Notes: a model not told the origin generated them from the sequence alone. A stretch of 64,000 bases of DNA from Cryptomeria japonica (GCF_030272615.1 NC_081410.1:192963619-193027618); one strand, 5' to 3'; counted from the stretch's first letter, positions 1 through 11,370 are shown. Translations and numbers: made by a program.

Positions 1-541
1 TATGCCATCAACAATGCTTTCCCCAACCATTGCCCTGTCCAGGAGTAGGTGGACTTCAACTCCAACAATAACAGCATGAGCATCTTCATTGGCACACTCT
101 TCTTTGTCTTCCACGGTTTCCTGCATCAGTAACGAGTGGACACAGTCGCTCAAATAAAATTCTTTATACATCTCGATCAAACATAGTCAAATGAATCCAT
201 GCCAATGCAGTACAATAGTACTGGAGTAGTTGTCTCTCCCAGCCCATTGCCCCCATCGTGGTCACGGTCTACATTTGTACATCCATCATCATTTCCCCTA
301 GACTCTTTGTCAATGCTTGTTTCTATCGGATTATGCTGCAAAACGTGACACATTGTACAGGAGTGTAAGTACACATTAAACCCATACGCCTACGAACACT
401 ACTGGACCAAGGCCAATGAATTTTACACGACTGAGGCAATAACAGGAACACAGATAATGGACACAAACCACAACATCATAAAAAATGCTCTAGCATAACA
501 CTACCCCTCACCGCCTGTTATCCAAAAGAAGAGCCCAATAC

Positions 542-1165
542 CTGTTCATCTTTGCTCTTATCCTCCAATGTCTGCCCCAATTGAGTGGACTCCTCTGCAA
601 TCTTCTCGCCACTGCATGCACTCAAATTTCCATTCACCGTCTCCTTCAATTTCTCCCTCGAAATAGACTTCTGAAGTTTCTCGTCCAATACCGCGGCCAA
701 CTGCATAAAAAAAGAGTTACTGTATAGTATAACACACCATGTCATGATATAGCACTACATGTCATGCACAATGGCACCGCATTACCTGTTCATCTTTGCA
801 GCTATCCCCCAACCTCTGCCCCAGTTGAGGAGGGTGCTCTGCAATCGTCTCGCCATTGCATTCACTCAGTTTTTCAATCGTCGTCTCCTTCACCTTCTTC
901 CTCCTAACAGACGTCCGAGATTTTGGACTTGGTTTTTTGGGAACACTACACACGGTGTCATCAGGCAACTGCATTGACTGTTCTTTTCTCGTATCGTCCA
1001 TCATTTGGCCCAAGTCACGAGACTACTCCACAATCTTCTCGGCACTGCATGCACCCAATTTTTCATTCGACGTCTCCTTCAGCTTCTTTGACGAAACGGA
1101 CTTATACATAACAGACGCCCGAGGTTTTCGACTTAATTTTTTTTGCACACTGCATTTTGTGTCAT
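542..1165 (-). CDS. Duplicated-exon block of an unrecognised minus-strand gene
   Basis: Two phase-0 exons can be read. Exon 786-968 (61 codons) follows an acceptor ending ATGCAG and ends in Asp-Glu-Gln before GTAATG. Exon 542-700 (53 codons) follows a pyrimidine-rich acceptor ending ATGCAG and ends Lys-Asp-Glu-Gln before GTATTG. The two products align along most of their length: a Lys-Lys/Glu-Lys-Val/Leu-Lys-Glu-Thr block, a Cys, a Glu-x-Ile-Ala-Glu block, Leu-Gly-Gln, and the shared KDEQ end. A third diverged copy lies upstream at about 985-1165; it lacks a good acceptor and has one in-frame TAG at about 1026, so it is decayed. The family is not recognised. Composition is charged and low in hydrophobics. 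The gene probably continues past base 1. It could be a host gene or a gene carried by a large DNA transposon. Confidence 0.4.
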
Positions 1166-1311
1166 CCAATACCACAGGACAGTCCATTCTCCCTCCACGG
1201 ACCCCATCACCCTACAATGACATGGATGAAATGGTCAACATACTACACAGTGTAGTGCAAAGCATACCATGCAATGAAAACACACATATGGACAAGCCAA
1301 TAGACAGTCAC

Positions 1312-2060
1312 CTTCGATGACAAATGTGTCGTGTCATCTGAAATCAGACTAGTTTTTTCTGCGGCATTCTTCTTTTCTTGCTTCCTCGACGAATCATATG
1401 CAAGCTCATTGGCTGGCACGTTTGTTTGAGGATGTGAAGTCCGCCTTCTTTTTTCCACAGCATTCTTCTTTTTTTGCTTCCCTGACAAAACAGGTGCACC
1501 CTCTTTTGTTTGATGACCTGAAGCCCGCCTTGATTTTTTCGCAGCATTCCTCTTTTTTTGCTTCCCCAATGAAACAGATGCAGCCTCATTCAATGGCATG
1601 TTTGTTCCGCGATTAGCCTTCGATGACAGAACCTCCTCTCCATGGCCTGCACTGTCACTTAAAAGCTGGGCACCAGGATAGGATACCTCCATAAGTCATT
1701 CTTCACATGTTTAAAGGAATTTAGTAAACTGTTAAAAAATACTATCACTAAAAAATTACCTCTGTTGCAATATTCTTTCTTTGTAGTAACTCTAAAACCT
1801 TCTTCCTTCTCGCCTCCCTAACCGGACTGTTGTCGTACACTCGCATTGCTTCCTTTATCTCTTCCTTCCCTTCGGTAGGAAGCTCATCACGTGTTTTCTT
1901 GCCATATTTCATATAGACCCGGTCAGTGACACATTTTTTTTGCATACTACGTCATACGCCCATTTGGTATTCAATATTAGGCTCCCTCTTTTTCAACTCC
2001 AACTGCAATTTCTTCCTATGATCGGCACTGCGCTTTCCACTTCCACACTGTTGATGAATG
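1312..2060 (-). CDS. Lys-rich exons of the same unrecognised gene
   Basis: Two adjacent minus-strand reading frames look exonic. The upstream one (about 2060 down to 1760) is a helical, basic sequence ending Ala-Thr-Glu before a GTAATT donor; it carries one in-frame TGA near 1953 that would be CGA (Arg) after a single C-to-T change. The downstream one (1692 to 1312, 127 codons) ends Ser-Ser-Lys before GTGACT. It holds three imperfect repeats of about 27 residues, each with a GKQKK(K/R)NA core followed by a basic KKxRR(A/T)S stretch, which resemble nuclear-localisation-like clusters. No catalytic motif is visible. The acceptor for the 1692 exon is not convincing, so its true start is uncertain. 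Order and strand match the duplicated exons at 542-968 and the 18-residue array at 2662-3282. Confidence 0.35.
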
Positions 2061-2661
2061 CATCATGCAATCCCCAAAAATGGTAGTTGATGTTCTCTGC
2101 CTCTATGCATATTGAGCCTCCCCAGATCCCAAAACCGACGACCTCCATTTTCGGAACAATAACGGAAGAGATAAAAGTAGTGCAACCTGCCATTAATATA
2201 TTCTCTTTTGTGATCATCCTATTGCTGCACACAGCTAATAGAGACAAAGAGTCGCATTCAATTTTGCACTAATCAAGCATTATAAAGATAATCCAACATA
2301 TAATGACTAATAGTGGACCTCCTTGTTACTCGCCCCTCCTTGTTCCTATTCACGACCGCTGACAGAATCACGTTGTCATTCAGCCTCTTGCTCTATGCTC
2401 ACCTCGTGCTCGCCACAAACATCCCCTTTTTCACTCTCACCGCCTCGAGTGTCAGTATAATCGGCCTCATCTACACTTCCACTAGCCTCATCTTCCTCAC
2501 CAGCACAGCCACTATCATAATTTTGTTCAATAAAATAGCACACATCATCGATCCATTTTATGCCCGTGTATATATCTACATTTCCACTTATAAATCCCAA
2601 CTTCCACCAACCATGCCATGCAATGATGGAAAAAATATATAATGCAATGAGAAATAATTAC

Positions 2662-3282
2662 CAGTGTGATTCTGCAGTTGCTGAGAAGCCGACTTGAAAA
2701 TGGGTTCAAAATTGGAGACCCGACTGGTGACTCATTCAGATTTGAATCCCCAACTAGTCCCTGACCTGAAGGCCCATCCCCTGACTCTTTCGGATTTGGA
2801 TCCCCAACTAGTGCCGCATCTGAAAGCCCAACTCCTGAGTCTTTCATATTTGAATCCTCAACTACTCGTGGATGTGAAAGTCCAACTCCTGAATCTTTCA
2901 GATTTGAATCCCCAACTTGTCGTGCATCTGAAATCCCAACTCCTGAGTCTTTCATATTTGAATCCTCAACTACTCGTGGATGTGAAAGTCCAACTCCTAA
3001 ATCTTTTAGAATTGAATCCCCAACTTGTCCTACATCTGAAAGCCCAACTCCTGACCCTTTCATATTTGAATCCTCAACTAGTCTTGGATACGAAAGCCCG
3101 GCTCCTGAAACTTTAAGATTTGAATCTCCAACTGGTCGTGCATCTGAAAGCCCAACTCCCGACTCTTTCGGATTCGAATCCTCAACTACTCCCAGATGTG
3201 AAAGCCCAACACCTGAATCTTTCAAATATGAATACCTAACTCTTCCCGCATATGAGAGCCCACCTCTCTCTTGGATATACAA
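2662..3282 (-). CDS. Exon encoding ten 18-residue repeats
   Basis: An uninterrupted minus-strand frame of about 205 codons consists almost wholly of an 18-residue unit with consensus DSNxKDSGVGLSxxxxVx, present ten times with substitutions but no frame-breaking indels. Alternate units end in Val-Glu and Val-Gly, so the real period is a 36-residue (108-bp) dimer. The frame leaves the repeat near 2700 and meets a GTAATT donor at 2661. No ATG starts the frame, so this is probably an internal exon. Keeping the frame through ten copies suggests that it was translated for most of its history. Composition is acidic and rich in Ser and Gly, as in disordered linkers. The family is unknown. Confidence 0.4.
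2700..3250 (-). repeat. 54-bp tandem repeat (108-bp dimer), about ten copies
   Basis: On the plus strand the unit contains CCCAACTCCTGA followed by TCTTTCA(G/T)ATTTGAATCC. Copies alternate between CCCCAACT(T/A)GT and CTCAACTA(C/G)T forms, giving a higher-order 108-bp dimer. All units are a multiple of three bases. Confidence 0.85.
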
Positions 3283-3367
3283 ATTAGCTCTCCAGTCACA
3301 AGCATTAAACAGTTACAACACCAAGCAATACTACATGTTACATAATCCATTAAAACTACTTAGCTTA

Positions 3368-3890
3368 CAGGCAGGCCGATGTCACGTGTCACTAGGAAGA
3401 GAATGTGGCCAACTCCCAGGAGATCATATGCCTTTAGCTCCAGCAACCCATAATCAAGATCAGCATTTTCCCTCAACCTTTTTCACAACGCAATTGACAT
3501 GATTGAACTGAAACATAAAAAAAATGCAATTCATATTCGTCACACTATCAATAACACTACACATTCACTACAAATGACACATCCAACACACAACCGATTA
3601 TGCCCACATTCCAATACAAAGTCAACATGTCGCTATGTTATGTACAACCCAGCTAACAGTTTAGCCATAAACTATCCATGACATTCCTCTCTAGAACATA
3701 TTTGGTTGCAATTGCAACGAAATAATGACTATGATACATCGCCAATGCTGTTAAAAAGGCTACCTGTGTTCTCCCCATCCAAAATACAACACAAAAACTA
3801 GACTTTCTTAAGGATTGATAAACAAGGATGCAAAACACACTTAACGGATCGACTGCGTCTATTCTGGCTCCAAAACGGCCCTTTCCTACA
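3368..3890 (-). CDS. Possible upstream exons of the repeat-rich gene
   Basis: Two short minus-strand stretches look exonic. At about 3880-3653 a frame starts after a GTTGTAG acceptor and reads Gly-Arg-Phe-Gly-Ala-Arg-Ile-Asp, then a hydrophobic stretch. At about 3480-3368 a frame reads Leu-Glu-Leu-Lys-Ala-Tyr-Asp-Leu-Leu-Gly-Val-Gly-His and ends at a GTAAGC donor. Neither is recognised as part of a known family. The rest of 3890-5290 shows no convincing coding on either strand. Confidence 0.22.
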
Positions 3891-5441
3891 ACGTGTTACC
3901 AACAAGTTAGTCAATCGCAGCCGCTAATTGCAAAATCGATGTTGTAAAATGAGTGTGCAGCAATTAAGATGGTCAATCTATGTCAGAGAATAAACAGCGA
4001 TTCATTACCATTAACAAAGTCTTTCACGATAATTAATGGGTACAGAGACCTCCAGTTCATTTTTTGAAAGACACAAGTCTTTTGAAACGAGTGCATATTC
4101 TAAAGCTTCCATCTCTTTGTTGACATAGGAATAGTATTAATTATTAAAAATGTACTCTTAATTTACGAAAAGAAAAAAGAAAAAAACACTCTGAAGGATA
4201 GACACATGAGGAGTTCGTCGTGCCAACCCGAGACACCTCAAACAGAAGCCCAAATAACATTTCAGATTGGAGTTGGATCGTCAAACACGTGTACTTCTCA
4301 AACATCACGAACATGTATTAAACAAGGGAGACAGAGCAACAACCTGGGAACGTCTGGACGTTTGCCAGGGGACTACTCAATAGTCCTTGAAAATCAACAA
4401 CCTGCATGGATAACTCATGTTACTGGTAATCTACATTGGGAAGTACATGCATTTCAAAAGACAAAAAAGGAACCTACATGTTCATATATGAAATTGCAGT
4501 TTAACATCCAATATAAACTACCACTAAGTAATTTATATCACCTAAATTATATATGTCAATTTGCCATAGTACCAGAGCTGTACCAGAGTTGTCTATATCA
4601 ACCACCTATTTTCGTACTATTGTTATGCGCTCAAGGACAAACGCCTCTATTCCGACTCGAAATCAACGCTATGGTCTGACTAACACGCAGCTTAGTCACA
4701 CATTTTACACTATATCTTACATTCAATGGATGCAATTGGATAACATGTCACTAACACGCAGTACCATTTGTCTATTCTCAAGCCTTCTTATTGACTAACT
4801 CCATCTACTATAGTAAATTGCATCGCGTGTTAGCCTTTGGCTTTACCGCTATTAGTTGCATCAAATCACAACTTGTACATGAACAATGGTCCCAAAGGTT
4901 GTATCTCTTCTGGTTCCAAAATATAAAAATCATACAGACTAACAGCCTTGTGTTAGACAGAAGCAGCCATCAAATGCAAAACCTACGATTAAAAACCTGC
5001 CACAAACATGGGGTGTTAGTCCCCCCATTTTGTTTTTTGCAGCCACAATAGAGGTGTCCCACTGCGAGAGTAACTTGAGTTTCATGCTAGTGTTTTCTCT
5101 GACAAAAGTACCAAGCTTTTGCAGCCCGTGGCCTCTTCTTCCTGCCAGGATGCCCTCCAAATGTGATTCCTTCATTCACAAGCTTTTAATGTGCATGTTA
5201 TGCACAATAAACCGGCAGTAACCACGAAGCATGCCGCAACCATCCTCCAGCATTTCCACATAATTTTGCATGGGCGCCAAGGACTGAAACTGAGAACTCA
5301 ACAACAACTCCACATCACATACCATGGGTCGGAGCACCACGAGAAGTTGGCATCGTATGCATGTCTTGGAAATATATGTAGATGCATGTTGTTTCTGCAC
5401 TTTTCGAGTGTGATTAGGTGCTTCCAACTTGTGTCAGACAT

Positions 5442-5520
5442 GTCTATTCTGGCTTCAAAATGAGATTGTAACAACGACATGAATTGACATACATGACACA
5501 CGTCTATTCTGGCTCCAAAA
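5442..5520. repeat. Two-copy 60-bp tandem carrying a GTCTATTCTGGCT motif
   Basis: GTCTATTCTGGCTTCAAAA (5442-5460) and GTCTATTCTGGCTCCAAAA (5502-5520) are exactly 60 bp apart, with similar intervening sequence. The same 19-mer occurs at 3857-3875 and its first 13 bases again at 5943-5955. On the minus strand three copies read Phe-Gly/Glu-Ala-Arg-Ile-Asp. Whether this is a coding repeat or a transposon subterminal repeat is open. Confidence 0.6.
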
Positions 5521-6103
5521 AGGACATATCGTACCAATGACATGCATCAACATACATGTCGGAGAATAAATATATATATGCAAATACAAGTGGCAGGCAC
5601 CTAATAGCTACATGAAAGACAAAGTGAGATAAAATGTTTCATTCAAATTGAGCTTCTTCTACGTGGTCTTGACCTCATTTACATGTTATGGTTTTCCTTT
5701 TGATACAAACAGACTCCTCAAAATTAGGTTGTTGACTCGTTGATGCAACCATTCCTTGACTGTGTGTGACCTGCTCTTGTTTAGGAGTTGATTTGTTGTT
5801 TGCTGACAATTAGGAGTTGATCTGTTGTTTGTTTGATGATAGCAAACATGGCGCCTTTTTCATTTGCCTAACATGGAAAAAGTAAGACTAATGCACGAAC
5901 GAAAACATTATTGTTGAATGGCTCCTTGTTGAAGCAACCTCCGTCTATTCTGGCTCATTGTTGAAGGGGGATTTATGGAACTATAGGTTTTCTTTTTTTT
6001 ATCTAATGAGCACATGAGAATAATGGAAACAGAGCATAATATTTCCATAGTTTCTTTTATCTATTTTTTATTCTGTTGTTTTCCTCTGTATTGTAGAGGA
6101 CAT

Positions 6104-6164
6104 GTTTGTGTGTGTGTGTGTGTCTCTGTGAGTGTCTATGTGTGTGTGTGTGTTGTTTCATCTT

Positions 6165-6199
<35 letters not shown>

Positions 6200-6200
6200 T
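6104..6200. repeat. Compound (GT)n and (TA)n microsatellite
   Basis: Interrupted TG dinucleotides run from about 6104 to 6152, followed after 16 bases by a pure TA run of about 30 bases. The TA run can extrude as a hairpin. Confidence 0.9.
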
Positions 6201-6382
6201 AACACACACCAAACCGCAAACAAACAATCCAAACCCTGACGATTTTCAACAAAATCCCAAAAACAGCCGTCAACAATCAAAAAGGGAACCTTGGTATCCT
6301 GACACGACCATGTTGCAAAATGATGCCTAATTTTCACAGACAGAACACAAAATGACACAGGAAATAAAAAAAATATATTGAA

Positions 6383-6507
6383 TTTCTTAGGGTTTCAAAT
6401 TACCGCAGCCACCTAAGCCTCCACCCAAATCGTGGCTATTCTGGAGGCTTAGGTGGCTGCGGTAATTTGAAACCCTGAGAAAATTACCGCAGCCACCTAA
6501 GCCTCCA
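6383..6507. repeat. Fold-back repeat, three alternating copies
   Basis: Bases 6383-6423 pair with 6442-6482 with a single mismatch across an 18-base loop (41-bp arms, core CCGCAGCCACCTAAGCCTCC). A third partial copy in the first orientation (6481-6507, 27 bp, identical) follows directly. No target duplication or coding sequence is seen. It may be the end of a fold-back transposon or a template-switch product. Confidence 0.85.
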
Positions 6508-6682
6508 GCCAGAATAGCTACAACCGGTTTTAGAACCATAGATTTTCTCAGGGGGGTGGCCTCTAGTCAACAAGATTTATAGTTGATTGGAATAAGAAGA
6601 ACTAGATCCCCCTTATACTAGCAAGAAGATTAATAAAGCACCTTCTATTCCGTCATTTATCACCCTACTACCATAATTGCAG

Positions 6683-8535
6683 CCCTACTATTCTAAGGGC
6701 CAAACAACTAGAATTTGGGTGCTATGTTCCGAGGAGGCCCTTAAAATAGTAGGGGTTTGCACTAGCCATAGAATATTAGGGGCCACCCATCCCTACGGCT
6801 GAAAGATATAGTTGGATTGGCCTCTACTATTCTAAGCGGGCCCAGGTGAAACTTAGGTGGTTGCCAATAGTTGGGCCCAACCCAACTTTCTACTTGGAAA
6901 ATAGGCCAAGGTCTAACTAGAATTCCATAGTATCACACCCAGGCTCACAATATAGAGTTCCCCCCCAACCCTTATTAATTAGCCTACTAGAATAACCGAT
7001 GGTCCCACATTGACCATCTACCATTCATTATAGTAGTCTTTATACAACCAGATAATAGCTCGTGATACAACAAGTCATCGGGATGGTCGTATAACATATA
7101 GTAGATAGATGATGTGGTGCCTCGGCCGAGTGTAGATGAATGCCACCTATTTGTAATGGTGCTAACAGGTTGTATACAATATCCAAAATGAATGTAATAC
7201 CAATGCCATTTTAAGGGATTACCACCCTATTGCCCCAAGTCGATATGGAAGAATTGCTATATACATATCTGGGGAGGGCGGGGCTATATAGATATTCAAT
7301 AGTCGATAGTTGATAATCGAGTGACAAATAGAGATAGTAGTTCCAAATCATCTGGTTCTTGCCTATGTGAAGGTAGGGCATCTCATCTGAAGAATCATCC
7401 AGTTTCATCCCATCTGGTCAGGGATCCATCCACCATAATAGCTTAAGCGGTTTGATCCCCCAGTGTATAGGTATACTCCCCCATCTATAAGAGGGCATAC
7501 TCTCCCTAGATCTATAGGAATACTCTCCCTCCCTCTAGAATTCCCTCTTATTAGATCTCTACCCCACCCCTAATCACGAATAGAATATGCATAGATAGGG
7601 TTTGATCTATCTCATGAAGTTGTTGCCACATATGTAATATGATTGAGTAATTGATAACAGGGCATTGATGCTCTCGACCACCTATTCTATTGATTGCCCA
7701 CCCATTCTATTGATTGACTGGCCACCCATTCGATTAGCCCCTTAGAATAGTAGGGGCCCACCTTGCATAGGAATTGGGATGAAGGAATCTTCGTCTTGGG
7801 ATCTCGATGATATTGCATACATATTATATACATGGTCTAAGCTATAAGCTATAAGCTTGGGTTGAAACACTACAACGGGAACAGGAAGGTTCATCAGGAC
7901 TACAACTGATGGGTGATGAGAGATCGGAGAGCAAAAGGCCACTACTATTCTATATGGTGTCCAAAACACTGGGCGCTTAAGAATGGTAAGGGCCCTTGGA
8001 ACAACTAATTAATTGATAGTTGGGTGGGCCCTAGCCTCTTCTATGGGGGGGCCTCCCACCCACGCCTACTATCTAGAATTCCCCACCCCCGCCTTTAGAA
8101 TAGTAGGGTTGGCATGTTACGTATAGAATCTGGCTTACTCTAGCAGGATAATCCCTTCAAATAGTAGGGTGCGGGAATTATAGTTTGGGGTTGTACTTGG
8201 TTCGGCTGTAAGCTATTGCTCTATCTATCTCAATCTGCATCTTGATCTGTGACTAAAGGATATGAAACTGTCTATGGTTCAACCTAGGCTACTTAATTCC
8301 CCACCCGATGATAGTTGATAGTTGATAGTTGGCATGTTATGTATAGAATATGGTAACATCAAATCATCCTACCACATCCATCGCTGATCCTAGAAAATCC
8401 ACCGCTGATCCTAGCACATTCATTGTTGATCCGTCTCACATCGATATCTTTCTTCTGCACCACCCCTTTACAATTTTCTAGCAACAACAACTCCTAGTTA
8501 ATTAATCAGCTTGCTAGCCCTTCAAATAGTAGGGG
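6683..8535. repeat. Dispersed short-motif array (core AATAGTAGGG)
   Basis: This non-coding stretch contains the motif CCCTTAGAATAGTAGGGG or close variants at 6738-6755, 7738-7756, 8092-8108, 8153-8169 and 8518-8535. The reverse complement occurs at 6683-6700 and 6822-6840, with partial forms near 6769 and 7942. Spacing is irregular. A second repeated string, TTGGCATGTTA(C/T)GTATAGAA, occurs at 8109 and 8331. No reading frame of note is present between 6540 and 8845. Confidence 0.7.
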
Positions 8536-8845
8536 GGCACGTGTGGGGGTTATATTGCCTGCTAGATTAATGGCAAAGGGTATTATATATATATGCTCTC
8601 TAGGGGCCTAAGAGGTAGATTGGTTGCCCCACAACTTCTTCTAAGGGGGTAAGGGGCTATATTTATCAATTCTAGCCCTTATTCAGGTTTATTAATTTAC
8701 TAATGCCCAAAGCAAGGTGGGTGGGAGGCCCTTTACTTTCCACCCACTCAAAACTATAACTCCCTACCCACCCATAGGCCACTATATTAGAGAGGGGGTT
8801 CTAGGCATCGATTGGTTTGAGGGGATATAAATCGAGGTAAGACAA

Positions 8846-10013
8846 AATGAAAATTTGTGACTCCCTCAAACATGAAATATAAAAGGGAGAAGAGAACCTC
8901 ATTTGAGAGAGGAGATAGAGAAAGGAAGAAGGAAGGAAGCATGTAAATCTAGGAAAGGTTAAGAAGAAAAGGAATGGGAAGTAGATAAGGAAGTGGCTCT
9001 TTCAAATGGCAAAAATTATGAAGCGTTGCACTCTTTCAAAAGGGTGCTAATTGTCAAAGGTTGTCTCTTGCCAAAGGGAATACATGATAAAGAGATGTGG
9101 CCTCTCCATCACATTGGGAAATATAAATTGAAGGTTCATTTGAGGAGGACATTTAGATATACATATAGATATTACACACATCAAAATATAAAATTCTAAT
9201 TGTAGACACTCAAAATTGTCATGTCTAATTAAATAAATATTTTATTTATTTAATTATCTGAGCTTAATTCTTCTATTAATTAAATAAATCTTTATTTATT
9301 TAATTAATTCATTTATCCTCTTCTAGCCTTATTTCTCATTTAAATAAATACATCTATTTATTTAAATTATCCTTTTTCCTAAATTAAATAAATATTTTAT
9401 TTATTTAATTATCTTATTTCTTCAATTAATTAAATAAATCTTTATTTATTTAATTAATTCATTAATCCTTTTCTACACATGACACATGTCATTCATCTCT
9501 TAATTCCTGCACTACCTACCTCTTTCATTATTTTATTATTTCTTCTACCTACCCTCTAATCCTAGCCGACCTCCTTTTTACACCTCTCAATCTTATCCCT
9601 CCATTTCTTATTGTGTCTTCTATTTAAGGAGATGCCTTCTTCATTATCAAACCCTAATGACCTAACAACTTGATCAATTGACTATACTACGATCCTACTT
9701 GCAACCACATTCCGTTCTTTGTTGAGCTCTTGTGCACATAAAATCTGAGAGCAAATATATCAAGCAAGATCAATGGAGATAGGAAGAATGGAGATCAAAA
9801 CCCTATTGGACATTTGATGGTATAATCTTTGTGATTTCATTTGATTTGCATTGTTTTAGGTAATCTTCATATGTTATGGTGGATCTTTGTTGATTGTTAG
9901 GCTAGGGTTTTGTGGTTGAATTCATTTAGCCTTTCAATATTGTTATTATTGTTATCCATTTTCACCATATACACTAATATATCTAATCTACAAACAGGAG
10001 AATGAAAAGAATT
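8846..10013. repeat. Dispersed repeat, copy 1, split by a solo LTR
   Basis: Bases 8846-9200 and 9979-10013 together match 25395-25788 in the same orientation, with small indels. Shared landmarks include GTGGCTCTTTCAAATGGCA, AAAGGTTGT, GCATGTAAATC and AGGAGAATGAAAAGAATTTC. The repeat is non-coding. Copy 1 is interrupted by the LTR at 9201-9973. Confidence 0.8.
9196..9978. mobile_element. Solo LTR with 5-bp target duplication
   Basis: The LTR spans 9201-9973 (773 bp), starts TGTAGACACT and ends ATATACA, so it has TG...CA ends with TGTA/TACA inverted tips. It is flanked by CTAAT at 9196-9200 and 9974-9978. The uninterrupted copy of the same site near 25730 (ATTCTAATTTATCTAATC) confirms the insertion point. 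A TATA-like TATTTAA lies near 9621. The left third (9226-9458) is five consecutive AT-rich palindromes. No internal region or second LTR remains, as expected after unequal recombination between LTRs. Confidence 0.9.
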
Positions 10014-10100
10014 TCTCATACATTAATATGTATATGGGTATAAACAATAGATAAGGTTGGTATTATACAAGAATTGGTCAACAACTATGGGACATTGCAA

Positions 10101-11350
10101 TGTTGTAGATATGCACTTTGTTGTCATTGATGCCAAACAAAGTGGTTTGCAATGTTGTAGATATGTGCTTTGTTGTCATTGATGCCAAACAAAGTGGTCT
10201 GGACTTGCTCTGGTCTAGACATTTGATGCATTGAGTTCAGTGTTGAGAAGTTGTTGGTGTATGGGTGGTTATGGTTTTTTGAACTGGAAATTTTTTTGGT
10301 GATTCTACGTTTTTGGCAAGTTGTGTCATATTGTTATCAATATGTTTTTAATGATGACGTTTGTTGGAAGTATGTTTTGAATTGTTCGGATGTTAATTGT
10401 TTTGGTCTGGACTCCTTTTGAGCAAAGATATATTTGGTGCAAGCTTTAGATCATATTATTAGAATTGGATATGATGTATTTATGTTATGGTGATTTCGCA
10501 AGAGTATTCTTTTGACCCAGTATTGTGTGTTGGATATTGTTTTTGGTCCAGCTTATGTTTCATGTTTCATATTTTTGGTGTGGTTATTTACCTTGATCAG
10601 AAATGTATGTACATGTTACAATCCTTCTTTTGGCCGATTTGGCAAGAATTTTTTTTGTTCCGGTTTGATATATATATGTACATAGGATGTATTGCGGTGA
10701 TATAAGAGAAAGAGATGTGTGGATAGTATAAATGTGAATATGAAAGCTAGTGTGTATGTGAGATATGTGTAGAGATCTATGAAGTGTGAATGAGTTGTAT
10801 GTGTGAGATGTATGAGATAGTATTGCAGCAACTATAAGTGATAATTTGTCAGAGTAGTATAGAAGTCACAACGATCCAGAAAGATTTGTTGATCTAGATG
10901 CTTCAAGATCATAGTTTTGAGCTTTAACAATAACTGTCATCTGCATTCTAGGATGCCTTTATGTATATAGTTCCCTTTTTTATTCTATAATTTTGTATCT
11001 TGCCCTAAGTACAGTTAGCTTTAGGTTTGCAAGTCTTCTTTTTGTATCTTGCTCCATGAGCAGTTATCCTTGGATAGCAAGTCTAGAGCAATTAGTTCTA
11101 CTCTTTTTGTAATCATCTTTTATATATAGTGGATTATCTTGTGAGTTAACCCTCACTATGGTTTTTCCCAATTTGGGTTTTCCACATATTAAATCTTGTT
11201 GTTCTTGTGCAATTGATTATTCTGATGAGTTAATTCTTCATCATGTTGTTAAATTAGATTCAAGTTGTTACATATGTTGTTAAGTTTCAAAATTTAGTTT
11301 ATGTGGATTCACCCCCCCCCCCCCCCTCTCAGTATCCGGTGTGTTCAAAA
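10101..11350 (+). repeat. 5' LTR of the copia-type element
   Basis: The LTR begins TGTTGTAGATATG, and its first 52 bp are tandemly duplicated (10099-10150 and 10151-10202), a duplication not shared by the 3' LTR. A run of 18 C residues (about 11311-11328) lies near the end, where the 3' LTR has only a short CCCCCACC stretch. Confidence 0.85.
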
Positions 11351-11370
11351 ATTGGTATCAAAGCAAGGTT
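11351..11370 (+). other. Primer-binding site (tRNA-iMet type)
   Basis: TTGGTATCAAAGCAAGGTTC directly follows the 5' LTR and matches the usual TGGTATCAGAGC pattern with one change. Confidence 0.8.

Noticed and set aside
4206-5051. Plus-strand open frames in this stretch
   Set aside because: No domain, no splice logic and composition like random AT-rich DNA; left unannotated.
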